Shown here: one piece after another, positions 24,995-31,870 of the stretch
How positions within the stretch are numbered: position 1 is the first letter of the stretch
How the letters are laid out: each line of letters begins with the position of its first letter
From: Candidatus Krumholzibacteriia bacterium
GTDB taxonomy: Bacteria; Krumholzibacteriota; Krumholzibacteriia; Krumholzibacteriales; Krumholzibacteriaceae
Length of the DNA: 35,687 bases
Direction: 5' to 3'
Assembly: GCA_025453655.1 (NCBI GenBank)
Contig: JALOPX010000011.1
Coordinates: 1 to 35,687, forward strand
Notes under the pieces: model-generated
Databases searched by the model: none
What the model was told of the DNA's origin: nothing
The model's input: only the letters and a program-made list of their open reading frames with translations
Program-made: the position numbers and the translations under genes

Positions 24995-25626
24995 AGCCCC
25001 TCCCCCTCCGCTTCAAAGGCGGGCGCGCCGAATATAGCCGGATAGACGCGCGCGAGGAACGAGACGATGAACCCCGTGAAGATCCCCTCCGCCGCGGCGA
25101 GGACAAGGTTCGGCAGAAATGCGATCGCGACGATCGCGGCGAGCTGCCTCCCGCAAAGAAGGAGCGCGCCGGCCCAGAGGACGAAGGAGGCGAGGTACGC
25201 GGCGATCCCCGCCGCGGCCCCCAGGCAGAACGCCTTCCGGGTGTCCCTCTCCCTCCTGATCCTCCCGTTGAAGAGAAGATACACGCCGACCGCGGGCATC
25301 CCCATGACGAAGGTGTTGATCCCGAGGGTCGTTATCCCGCCGAACTGGAAAAGGAGGGCCTGCAGGAAAAGGGATATCAGGAAGGCCGGCATCGCCGACC
25401 AGCCGAGAAGGAGCCCCGCGAGCCCGCCGAGAAGAGGATGGACCGAGGAGGGGCCGAGGGGGAGCCTCACGAGAAGGGTCGAGAGGAAGAGGACCGAGGA
25501 GACGAGAGCCGCCGCCGGTATCCTTTCCTCCTTCAGAACCTTCAGCCCGGCCGCGATCCCAGGCAGCGCGGCGAGAGCCCCCGCGACTGCGACCGGAATC
25601 GGCGCGACCCCGTCCGATATGTGCAT
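24991..25626 (-). CDS. nikM: nickel/cobalt ECF transporter substrate-binding component (CbiM/NikM)
   Basis: NikM/CbiM binds the metal in the membrane. The 211-residue protein begins MHISDG, where the free N-terminal amine and His2 coordinate the metal in the family. It also has LVRLPLGPSSVHPLLGGLAG (about 51-70), FQFGGITTLGINTFVMGMP (about 93-111) and a C-terminal segment with FLPNLVLAAAEGIFTGFIVS. The ATG must be the true start because the MHxxDG end is functional. The NikR gene upstream argues for nickel rather than cobalt as substrate. Confidence 0.93.
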   Translation of the reverse strand: MHISDGVAPIPVAVAGALAALPGIAAGLKVLKEERIPAAALVSSVLFLSTLLVRLPLGPSSVHPLLGGLAGLLLGWSAMPAFLISLFLQALLFQFGGITTLGINTFVMGMPAVGVYLLFNGRIRRERDTRKAFCLGAAAGIAAYLASFVLWAGALLLCGRQLAAIVAIAFLPNLVLAAAEGIFTGFIVSFLARVYPAIFGAPAFEAEGEGL

Positions 25627-25646
25627 CTGCCATCCCCTTTACACGT

Positions 25647-26105
25647 TTATTCAGGGCGCCTGCTTCTCGCGAGCGCGTAGATTCCGAATATACCGAAGAT
25701 GACGCCGACCCCGGCGACCCCTCCGCACACCCTGCCCGTCCTCCCCCCGCGCCCGCCGCCATCTGCGCCCGCCGCGGCGGCGGGATCGGCTCCCGTAATC
25801 TCCGCCCGGGCCGAGTGCCCCATCCCGTCATCGACGACGACACGCCACGGCCCCCCCGATCCCGGCACGAAGGCGAACCTTCCCGCCGCGTCGGTCGCCC
25901 CCGCAAGAATTACCGAATCACCGGAGGCCGCGCCGTAGACGGCGACGTCGCAGAAGGCCATCGGGCTCCCGCTGTCGTAGAGGCATTCCACGGCGACCGC
26001 GCCGCCCGCCCGCCTGCATGTCGCTCCGTGAGCGAGCGCGTTCCCGTGCCATGCGAGGGCCGGCGCCAGTACCGCCAGGGAGAGGATCCCCCTCCTCCAC
26101 GTCAT
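25647..26105 (-). CDS. nikL: NikL-like periplasmic component of the nickel transporter
   Basis: The 152-residue protein has a signal peptide (hydrophobic core ILSLAVLAPALAW). A small beta-sandwich-like domain follows, with ECLYDSGSPMAFCDVAVYGA (about 40-59) and ATDAAGRFAFVPG. A Gly/Ala-rich stretch and a C-terminal transmembrane helix (about 128-146) end the protein. The pattern AHG just after the signal and the position between nikK and nikM fit NikL, a known accessory of nickel ECF transporters in NikKMLQO-type systems. Sequence similarity is weak, so the call rests largely on context. The ATG overlaps the nikK stop. Confidence 0.72.
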   Translation of the reverse strand: MTWRRGILSLAVLAPALAWHGNALAHGATCRRAGGAVAVECLYDSGSPMAFCDVAVYGAASGDSVILAGATDAAGRFAFVPGSGGPWRVVVDDGMGHSARAEITGADPAAAAGADGGGRGGRTGRVCGGVAGVGVIFGIFGIYALARSRRPE

Positions 26106-26803
26106 TCCTTCCCTCCCCTAACCTCGAAAACAAGTGAACATTCGCGGCCTGCGGCTTGCGCCACAAGAAGATACCTGCCTGCGCGTTTAACCGCGACGAG
26201 GGCGGGGCTCTCCCTGTCAGCCTTCAATGCGGCGCTCCCGCCGCCGTCATCGAAGAGGGTCAGAGACCCTTCGATCCGTTCCCCGTCGAGAAGGATCCCG
26301 CACGGGATCCCGCAGGGGGCCGCGGCCTCCGCGAGAGACGCCAGAGGCACGATCTCGAGCCCCTTCCCGGTGGAATAAGCCGAAGGATCGTCTTTGCCGC
26401 CCGCCACTATTATCGCCTTGAGCTCGAATGCCGGATCGGCCGCCCCGGGCCGCCTGAGGGCGAGGCTCAGGATATGAACGCCCTCCGTCGCCGTGGTGAA
26501 CGATCCGGCGTGCGAGATCTCCCCCCTCGCCGTCGGAACCTTCGAAGTCCCGCCCCCCGGCGCCGCGAGGATCACCCCGCCGAGAACCTCGTCCTTCACG
26601 GCGAAACCGCTCTCCGGGTAATGGTGCCCGCTGCAGACGCGCAGGGAGGTCGCCGCCCCCGCCGACGGGTAGAAATCGCCTGGATCGAACCAGTGCTCGT
26701 GCGAGCGGGCCGCCGGCGCGAACGAAAGAAGAGGCGCCGCCGAAAAGAGCGCCGCCAGGGCGGCCCGCGCCGCCTTACCCCTGAACGAAATCATCTTTCT
26801 CAT
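26102..26803 (-). CDS. nikK: DUF4198/NikK-like periplasmic nickel-binding component
   Basis: The 233-residue protein has a signal peptide ending near AAR-SHEHWFDPG. The mature start SHEHWFDP is His-rich and typical of DUF4198 (NikK) proteins linked to metal uptake. Further features are VCSGHHYPESGFAV (about 56-69), VHILSLAL, and the C-terminal beta strand GRYLLVAQA. It may collect nickel in the periplasm for NikLMQ; that role comes from family and context. The ATG at 26803 has GGAGGAAAG just upstream. Confidence 0.78.
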   Translation of the reverse strand: MRKMISFRGKAARAALAALFSAAPLLSFAPAARSHEHWFDPGDFYPSAGAATSLRVCSGHHYPESGFAVKDEVLGGVILAAPGGGTSKVPTARGEISHAGSFTTATEGVHILSLALRRPGAADPAFELKAIIVAGGKDDPSAYSTGKGLEIVPLASLAEAAAPCGIPCGILLDGERIEGSLTLFDDGGGSAALKADRESPALVAVKRAGRYLLVAQAAGRECSLVFEVRGGKE

Positions 26804-26825
26804 ACTTTCCTCCCCGGGCCGCGCC

Positions 26826-27239
26826 CTAAAGATCCCCTCCCGTCGAAGCCGCCGCGAGCGAGCAGTACTTGACGCCCTTCGTGGCCTTGAGCCTGTTCGC
26901 CAGCTCGGCGACTTTCGCCGGCTTTCCCCTCACGACGACGATCTCGAGGCAGTTGTCGTGATCGAGATGTATGTGCTGAGAGGAGATGACGAGATTGTGA
27001 TAATCGTGCTGGATGGCGGTGAGCCTGTTCGAGAGATTCCTCCTGTGGTGGTCGTATACCATGATTACGGCCGCCGCGACCTCCCTGCCCCCCTTCCACT
27101 CGTCGGTGACGATGTTCCCGCGGATAAGGTCCGCTATCGCCTTCGACCTCGTGGGATACCCCTTCTCGAGAACCTGTCTGTCGAACCTCTCCAGAAGCCG
27201 CTCGTCGATCGAGACGCTGAATCTGACCAGTCCCGGCAT
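26826..27239 (-). CDS. nikR: nickel-responsive regulator
   Basis: NikR is a ribbon-helix-helix repressor/regulator that binds nickel through its C-terminal ACT-like domain. The 137-residue protein has the RHH segment RFSVSIDERLLERF and GYPTRSKAIADLIRG (about 6-40), then HHRRNLSNRLTAIQHDYHNL and SSQHIHLDHDNCLEI, with the His and Cys ligands of the high-affinity nickel site. The ATG at 27239 has AAGGAGGAG upstream. It heads the operon nikR-K-L-M-Q-O and has an operator at its own promoter, so it is probably autoregulated. Confidence 0.95.
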   Translation of the reverse strand: MPGLVRFSVSIDERLLERFDRQVLEKGYPTRSKAIADLIRGNIVTDEWKGGREVAAAVIMVYDHHRRNLSNRLTAIQHDYHNLVISSQHIHLDHDNCLEIVVVRGKPAKVAELANRLKATKGVKYCSLAAASTGGDL

Positions 27240-27253
27240 CGCGCTCCTCCTTC

Positions 27254-27281
27254 GTATTACCTTTCAGCAAATACGTAACAC
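27254..27281 (-). promoter_or_regulatory. NikR operator
   Basis: On the minus strand the sequence is GTGTTAC-N14-GTAATAC; the half-sites match as inverted repeats at 6 of 7 bases. This resembles the known GTGTTAC-N13/14-GTAACAC NikR site of deltaproteobacteria. It lies immediately downstream of the -10 box, at the expected transcription start, a position that should block initiation when NikR binds. Confidence 0.75.
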
Positions 27282-27282
27282 A

Positions 27283-27311
27283 TTTAAAGCGACGCCGGGG
27301 GCGCGAGTCAA
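27283..27311 (-). promoter_or_regulatory. predicted nikR operon promoter
   Basis: TTGACT (27306-27311), 17-nt spacer, TTTAAA (27283-27288), with the NikR operator starting 1 nt after the -10 box. Confidence 0.6.
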
Positions 27312-27341
27312 GAAATTATTCGGGGGGGGAGCCGGACATAA

Positions 27342-27435
<94 letters not shown>

Positions 27436-27454
27436 GTCGCATGCCGTATTATTT

Positions 27455-27541
27455 TGGCGGAGGGCGAGGGACTCGAACCCCCATGGGCTTGCGCCCGGCG
27501 ACTTTCAAGGCCGCTGCCTTACCAATTAGGACTAGCCCTCC
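27455..27541 (-). tRNA. tRNA-Ser (anticodon TGA)
   Basis: An 87-nt class II tRNA with acceptor GGAGGGC/GCCCTCC, anticodon loop CTTGAAA, GC-rich variable arm, G73 and encoded CCA. The anticodon stem contains one G-U pair. It is led by a hairpin and T-tract that end 2 nt before its 5' end. Confidence 0.94.
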
Positions 27542-27542
27542 A

Positions 27543-27578
27543 GAAAAAACGACCCCCTTCCGGGAAGAGGGTTTCGTT
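27543..27578 (-). terminator. terminator-like hairpin between the tRNA-Ser promoter and tRNA-Ser(TGA)
   Basis: Minus-strand hairpin: AACGA + AA bulge + CCCTCTT, loop CCCGG, AAGGGGG + TCGTT, followed by TTTTTT. It may end the iscS-mnmA-peptidase operon, but it lies downstream of the tRNA promoter, so tRNA transcripts must pass it. Confidence 0.7.
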
Positions 27579-27579
27579 C

Positions 27580-27608
27580 AGTATAAAAAGCCGCGGTCGC
27601 CGTGTCAA
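27580..27608 (-). promoter_or_regulatory. strong predicted promoter for tRNA-Ser(TGA)-tRNA-Ser(GCT)
   Basis: TTGACA (27603-27608), 17-nt spacer, TATACT (27580-27585), the closest match to the sigma70 consensus in the window. The predicted start is near 27573, within the hairpin described next to it. Confidence 0.75.
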
Positions 27609-27670
27609 CATAATAGCAAAAAAGGCCCGGCCGGCGGACCTTTCCGGAGGCTGCGCGCCTGCCGCATCCA

Positions 27671-27728
27671 AATCGAGGCCCTCGCAGCGCCACTGCTTCA
27701 ATCGAGGCCCTCGTCGCGCCACTCCTTC
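27671..27728. repeat. 29-nt tandem near-duplication at the metallopeptidase gene 3' end
   Basis: Two adjacent 29-nt copies (27671-27699 and 27700-27728) differ at 3 positions. The upstream copy encodes LKEWRDEGLD at the protein end; because 29 is not a multiple of 3, the second copy falls after the stop and in another frame (LKQWRCEGLD). Confidence 0.85.
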
Positions 27729-28657
27729 AGCCTCCTCCGCCCGCGAATCCTCTTGAGCGCGTACGCCGAAAGGAAAAGGAGGACGACGAAGATCCAGAAT
27801 GGGGATGATTGCAGAACGGCGCCGGCCGTCCGGTATCTCTTCTCCAGCTTCATGTGAAAGGCCGCGGTGAATTCCTCCGGAGCGCGGCCGAAGGTCAGCA
27901 GGAAGGCCCGGTCGAAATCCCCCGTGTCGCGAACGAAGGAGATCAGGGTGACGAGATCGCCGGGATTTTCGCCGAAAAGTTCCTCGACGGCCGCGTAGCT
28001 CAGGCGGTACGCGGACGAAGCCTCCGCCGCGGGCCCGGGGAAAGCGCCGCCCAGGTCCTCGAGATCGGGAAGCCGCCCGCTCCAGATCGAAGCGACGAGG
28101 TTCCACTGGTCTACGAGGGTCCATTCCCTCGACTGCCTCATCGCGAGCCCCTCCATGAACCAGGCCGGGCACCGGACGCCCCTCACCTTCTGCGAGAAGA
28201 ACAGGTGCGACAGCTCGTGGCGCACGACGGTCCTCAGCGGCCGCGGCGACCTCAGCACGGCGCCCGCGTCGATCCCCATCATCATCCGCCCGAGATCGCT
28301 GTACGCCTCGCCCCACTCCTGGATGGCGCCGCCCGAGAGCGAATTGAATTCGTTCCTGTCGGGGACGGTGTAGACTTCGATCCCGCCCGGCTTCTCGAGG
28401 CCGATCTCCGCGGCGATATCGCCGGCCGATTCGCAGATCAGCTTTTCGACTTCACGGGAGATGCGCGAGGTGCGCTCGGAGTAGTGCATGTGGAAGGGGC
28501 CGCAGGGGGCCTGCCGCACCATGTAACCCGACTCGTCGAAGGTGACGCGGCCCGGTTCGCCGGCTGCGCGCCCGGGCGCCACGCCGGCGCGGCATGCCTG
28601 CGGCGCCGCGAGGATCACGGCCGCCGCCAGGACGAGTCTTGCCGCCGCCCGTATCAT
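27698..28657 (-). CDS. membrane-anchored metallopeptidase-like protein (peptidase MA family type)
   Basis: The 319-residue protein has an N-terminal signal (AARLVLAAAVILAAPQACRA). The HExxH-type zinc motif VVRHELSHLFFSQKV (about 167-181) is followed by CPAWFMEGLAM, where the Glu of WFxEG is the usual third ligand region of MA-like (gluzincin) peptidases. A C-terminal transmembrane helix (about 284-304) precedes a basic tail. It should be a periplasmic domain held in the inner membrane; substrate unknown. The ATG overlaps the mnmA stop (ATGA). The 3' end is part of a 29-nt tandem duplication, so the last ten residues may be recent. Confidence 0.75.
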   Translation of the reverse strand: MIRAAARLVLAAAVILAAPQACRAGVAPGRAAGEPGRVTFDESGYMVRQAPCGPFHMHYSERTSRISREVEKLICESAGDIAAEIGLEKPGGIEVYTVPDRNEFNSLSGGAIQEWGEAYSDLGRMMMGIDAGAVLRSPRPLRTVVRHELSHLFFSQKVRGVRCPAWFMEGLAMRQSREWTLVDQWNLVASIWSGRLPDLEDLGGAFPGPAAEASSAYRLSYAAVEELFGENPGDLVTLISFVRDTGDFDRAFLLTFGRAPEEFTAAFHMKLEKRYRTAGAVLQSSPFWIFVVLLFLSAYALKRIRGRRRLKEWRDEGLD

Positions 28658-29826
28658 CCGTCCGTTCCGCTCCCTGTTATGATCCCGCCGCCGACGACCC
28701 TCGCCCCGTCGAAGAGTACGAGGGACTGCCCCGGCGTCACGGCCCGCTGCCTCTCGGCGAAAACGACCGTGCAGGCGCCGCCTTCGACGTCGATGCGCGC
28801 CACCTCTGCGGGGTTGTGGCGGAAGCGGATCTTCGCCTTCAGGGGAGGCGCGGGGCGCCTGACCCTCATCCTGAGGCGGAAGCAGGATGCCGATCCCGAG
28901 AAGAGCCGGTCGTTCTCCGCGAGAACGATCCTGTTCGCCGCGGGATCGATGCTTCGAACGAACATCGGAACGGCCCCGGAGATCCCGAGACCCCTCCTCT
29001 GCCCTACGGTGTAACGGTGGACCCCCTCGTGCGAGCCGATCACCCGCCCGCTCTCGTCGACCACCTCGCCGGGAACCGGCCCGATGCGCGACGAGAGGAA
29101 GCCGGCGAGATCGCCGTCCGGGATGAAGCAGACGTCCTGGCTCTCCCTTCCCCCCGTCTCCGCCCCGCCCCGCGTTCCGGCCCGTTGGAAAAGACCCGCG
29201 GCCGAAGCGGCCTTCCTCACCTCCTGCTTGGTGGTCCCGCCGAGCGGGAAGAGGCAGCGTTCGAGGAGGCTCACGGGAACCCTGTAGAGGAAATATGACT
29301 GGTCCTTGGACGGGTCCGCCCCCTTCTCGAGCCAGACCTTCCCTGAGGCGTCCCTCGATGCGCGGGCGTAATGCCCCGTCGCGATCATCGCCGCCCCGAT
29401 CGAATCGGCCACGGAGGCGAGCGAGGGGAACTTCACCGTCTCGTTGCAGACGACGCAGGGGTTGGGGGTCCTGCCTCGCCGGTACTCGCCCACGAAGCTT
29501 TCGACGACCTTCTCCCCGAAGGGCGCGGAGGCGTCGACCGCCATGTGCTCGATCCCGAGGGCGCGGCAGACCGAACGCGCCCTCGCGACATTCGGATCCT
29601 CCGCGAGACCGCGCCCGCCGCAGCCGCCGCAGTGAAACCTGAAGGTGACCCCGACCACGGCGTACCCCGCGTCCCTGAGGAGAAGGGCGGCCGTCGAGCT
29701 GTCGACCCCCCCGCTCATGCCGAGGACGACGCCCTCCCCCGGCCTTGCCGGCGGTTCGACTCCGAATCGCGATGTGTCTGATTTTCTCAAATGGCGCACC
29801 TGTCCCGCGGCGGGGCCGTTCAGCAT
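28654..29826 (-). CDS. mnmA: tRNA-specific 2-thiouridylase MnmA
   Basis: MnmA makes the 2-thio group of s2U34 in tRNAs for Lys, Glu and Gln. The 390-residue protein has the PP-loop MSGGVDSSTAALLL (about 37-50), the catalytic-cysteine motif RTPNPCVVCNETVKF (about 119-133) and the second cysteine in RESQDVCFIPDGD, then the usual VGQRRGL. Its N-terminus is about 20-25 residues longer than usual before the PP-loop. The ATG at 29826 overlaps the desulfurase stop and has AGGGG upstream. Pairing with a dedicated cysteine desulfurase, as in Bacillus (YrvO-MnmA), suggests direct sulfur transfer. Confidence 0.94.
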   Translation of the reverse strand: MLNGPAAGQVRHLRKSDTSRFGVEPPARPGEGVVLGMSGGVDSSTAALLLRDAGYAVVGVTFRFHCGGCGGRGLAEDPNVARARSVCRALGIEHMAVDASAPFGEKVVESFVGEYRRGRTPNPCVVCNETVKFPSLASVADSIGAAMIATGHYARASRDASGKVWLEKGADPSKDQSYFLYRVPVSLLERCLFPLGGTTKQEVRKAASAAGLFQRAGTRGGAETGGRESQDVCFIPDGDLAGFLSSRIGPVPGEVVDESGRVIGSHEGVHRYTVGQRRGLGISGAVPMFVRSIDPAANRIVLAENDRLFSGSASCFRLRMRVRRPAPPLKAKIRFRHNPAEVARIDVEGGACTVVFAERQRAVTPGQSLVLFDGARVVGGGIITGSGTDG

Positions 29827-31010
29827 TTTCCCCTGATGGGCGACATCTCCCGAAGGCGCGCCGCCACGCGCGGCAGCGCATCGAGGAAGGCGTCCACCTC
29901 TTCGTCGGTGTTCTCCGCGCCGAGGCTTATCCTGATGCTTCCCTGCGCGTCGACCGGATCGAGCCCCATCGCGATGAGCACGTGGCTCGGGTCGGTCTCG
30001 CCGGTGGCGCAGGCGCTCCCGCTCGAGAGGGCGAATCCGAGAACGCTGAGGTAGAGGGTCAGCGCCTCCCCCTCGACGCGCCTGACCGTCACGTTGCAGG
30101 TGTTGGGCACCCTTTCGGCGCCCGCCCCGTTGATCCCCACGTCGGGGATCGCCGCCAGTATGCCCCGCTCGATCCTGTCCCTCAGGCGGGCGATGTGCGC
30201 CATCTCGGCGCCCAGCCTATCGGCGCTTATCCTGCAGGCCTCGCCGAAGCCCGCTATCGCGGGCACGTTCTCCGTGCCGGCCCTCAGCCCCGATTCCTGG
30301 TGCCCACCGGTGAGGACCGCCTCGATCCCGGTTCCCCTCCTTATGTAGAGGGCGCCGATCCCCTTCGGCCCGTAGAATTTGTGCGCCGATATCGACATCA
30401 GGTCCGCTCCGACGGCCCCGGCGTCGACAGGGATCTTTCCCGCCCCCTGCACGGCGTCGACGTGGAAGGCGATTCCCCCGCGCCTCGCGACCCCGGCGAT
30501 CGCCGCCGACGGCTGAATCACGCCGGTCTCGTTGTTCGCCAGCATCACAGATATCAGGAGCGTTTCGGGCCTGACGGCGGCCTCGACCTCCTCCGCGGAG
30601 ACGGCGCCGAGGGAATTCACCGGAAGAAAGGTGACGTCTACTCCCTCCTTCTCGAGGGCACGGCAGGTGCGAATGACGGCGGGATGCTCTATCGACGAGG
30701 TGATGACGTGGGGCCTTCGGGCCGGGGTCCTCTTCGCCGCGACGACCCCTCTTATCGCGAGGTTGTCCGACTCGGTCCCCCCCGAGGTGAAAATTATCTC
30801 CCCCGGCTCGGCGCCGATCAGGGAAGCGACCTGGGAGCGGGCCCTCTCGACCGCGTTCCTCGCCTCCTGCCCGAACAGGTGGAGGCTGCTCGCGTTCCCG
30901 AACCGCCGGCTGAAATACGGGAGCATCGCCTCGACCACCTCGCGCCTCGCGCCTGTCGTGGCGTTATGGTCGAAGTATACCCTCGTTCCCTTCTCGTCCC
31001 TATCATTCAT
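29820..31010 (-). CDS. cysteine desulfurase (NifS/IscS class)
   Basis: Cysteine desulfurases release sulfur from cysteine via PLP. The 396-residue protein has the PLP-lysine motif SISAHKFYGPKGIGALYIRR, VDAVQGAGKIPVD, GTESDNLAI for PLP binding, and the active-site cysteine in LSSGSACATGETDPSHV. It sits directly upstream of mnmA, so its main job is probably sulfur for tRNA thiolation; a role in Fe-S assembly is not excluded. I chose ATG 31010 (GGAAGG 9 nt upstream) because the in-frame TTG at 31040 lies within a few bases of the -10 box. Confidence 0.93.
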   Translation of the reverse strand: MNDRDEKGTRVYFDHNATTGARREVVEAMLPYFSRRFGNASSLHLFGQEARNAVERARSQVASLIGAEPGEIIFTSGGTESDNLAIRGVVAAKRTPARRPHVITSSIEHPAVIRTCRALEKEGVDVTFLPVNSLGAVSAEEVEAAVRPETLLISVMLANNETGVIQPSAAIAGVARRGGIAFHVDAVQGAGKIPVDAGAVGADLMSISAHKFYGPKGIGALYIRRGTGIEAVLTGGHQESGLRAGTENVPAIAGFGEACRISADRLGAEMAHIARLRDRIERGILAAIPDVGINGAGAERVPNTCNVTVRRVEGEALTLYLSVLGFALSSGSACATGETDPSHVLIAMGLDPVDAQGSIRISLGAENTDEEVDAFLDALPRVAARLREMSPIRGKC

Positions 31011-31041
31011 CGGCAATGACCTTCCGTCGAGCGATTTCAAC

Positions 31042-31072
31042 GATATATGTCACTTCACGCCCGGCGGGTCAA
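31042..31072 (-). promoter_or_regulatory. predicted promoter of the desulfurase-mnmA operon
   Basis: TTGACC (31067-31072) with TATATC (31042-31047) at 19 nt or CATATA (31044-31049) at 17 nt. The leader is about 25-30 nt to ATG 31010. Confidence 0.45.
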
Positions 31073-31156
31073 GCCTTAATGACGGGCGGGAAACGGAGCC
31101 TGGAGCCGCGTCGCCTTTCCGTCTTCATCCTGTTCAGGACGGGACGGCGACCCCCG

Positions 31157-31732
31157 TCACCTGATTATTTCCATCTTCTTTATCTTGTCGTTCTTCTCTA
31201 TCGAGCCCACCAGTTCCATCCCCTCCACGACCCTGCCGAAGAGGGTGTACTCCCCGTTGAAATTCGGCTTGTGCTCCTTGACTATGTAGAACTGGGTGGT
31301 GCCGGAATCGTAATCGTCCGGCAGCCTCGCCAACCCGACCATCCCGGGCTCGTGCGTCAGCTTCTGGTCGAACATCTCCCCCTCGATCCCCGGGTAATCG
31401 TGGTCCTTCTTCCCCGCCTGCACGAGGAATTCCTCGACGCGGTGGAAACGGATGCCGTCATAGAAACCGTCCTCGACGAGCTCGAGGAAACGCTCCACCG
31501 TCTTCGGGGCGTCCTGCGGGAGGGTTTCGATCACGATCCTCGCGTCTTCGTCGAGAATTATCGCGACCCTCGGGCCGCCTCCCGCCGCTTCCACGGCCGC
31601 GCCGGAAGAATCGGGCCCCGCGCCCGGGCCGTCCTGCGCCGCCGCGCCTGCCGCGAAAAGAAGAGAGACGAGGACCGCGAAGGGCAGCGCGCGGGTCCCG
31701 CCCCTCGCCGGAGAATAATTACCGAGGATCAT
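31157..31732 (-). CDS. secreted cyclophilin-type peptidyl-prolyl isomerase
   Basis: Cyclophilins speed proline isomerisation during folding. The 191-residue protein has a signal peptide (LPFAVLVSLLFAAGAAAQ) and a cyclophilin domain (about 54-191) with FYDGIRFHRVEEFLVQAG, the catalytic-arginine region, and DYDSGTTQFYIVKEHKPNFN then YTLFGRVVEGMELV. It probably acts in the periplasm. The ATG at 31732 has AAGGGGG upstream. The gene lies alone between the TPR lipoprotein terminator and the desulfurase promoter. Confidence 0.92.
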   Translation of the reverse strand: MILGNYSPARGGTRALPFAVLVSLLFAAGAAAQDGPGAGPDSSGAAVEAAGGGPRVAIILDEDARIVIETLPQDAPKTVERFLELVEDGFYDGIRFHRVEEFLVQAGKKDHDYPGIEGEMFDQKLTHEPGMVGLARLPDDYDSGTTQFYIVKEHKPNFNGEYTLFGRVVEGMELVGSIEKNDKIKKMEIIR

Positions 31733-31802
31733 AAGAGTACCCCCTTGTGCTTTAAGAGCCCCTTTCCGCCGGGGCGACCCCCTTCAGCTCCGCCCCGAAA
31801 TT

Positions 31803-31829
31803 AAAAGCCTCCCCGGCAGCCGGGGAGGC
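31803..31829 (-). terminator. intrinsic terminator after the TPR lipoprotein gene
   Basis: A perfect 10-bp stem (GCCTCCCCGG and CCGGGGAGGC, 3-nt loop) followed by TTTTAATTT on the minus strand, 42 nt after the stop at 31871. Confidence 0.8.
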
Positions 31830-31870
31830 CTGAAGAAAAAACTGATGCAATTCCTGTCGCCGAACGAGTC

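Noticed and set aside
23463-25106. A 547-codon frame ending in nikO
   Set aside because: The first two thirds are antisense-like text out of frame with nikM and nikQ; nikO starts at 24134.
27321-27330. Run of eight G as a G-quadruplex element
   Set aside because: Only one G-tract, with no further tracts spaced for a quadruplex.
27698-29881. A 727-codon frame ending in the metallopeptidase gene
   Set aside because: The first half overlaps mnmA in another frame and is Arg/Gly-rich; the real gene starts at 28657.
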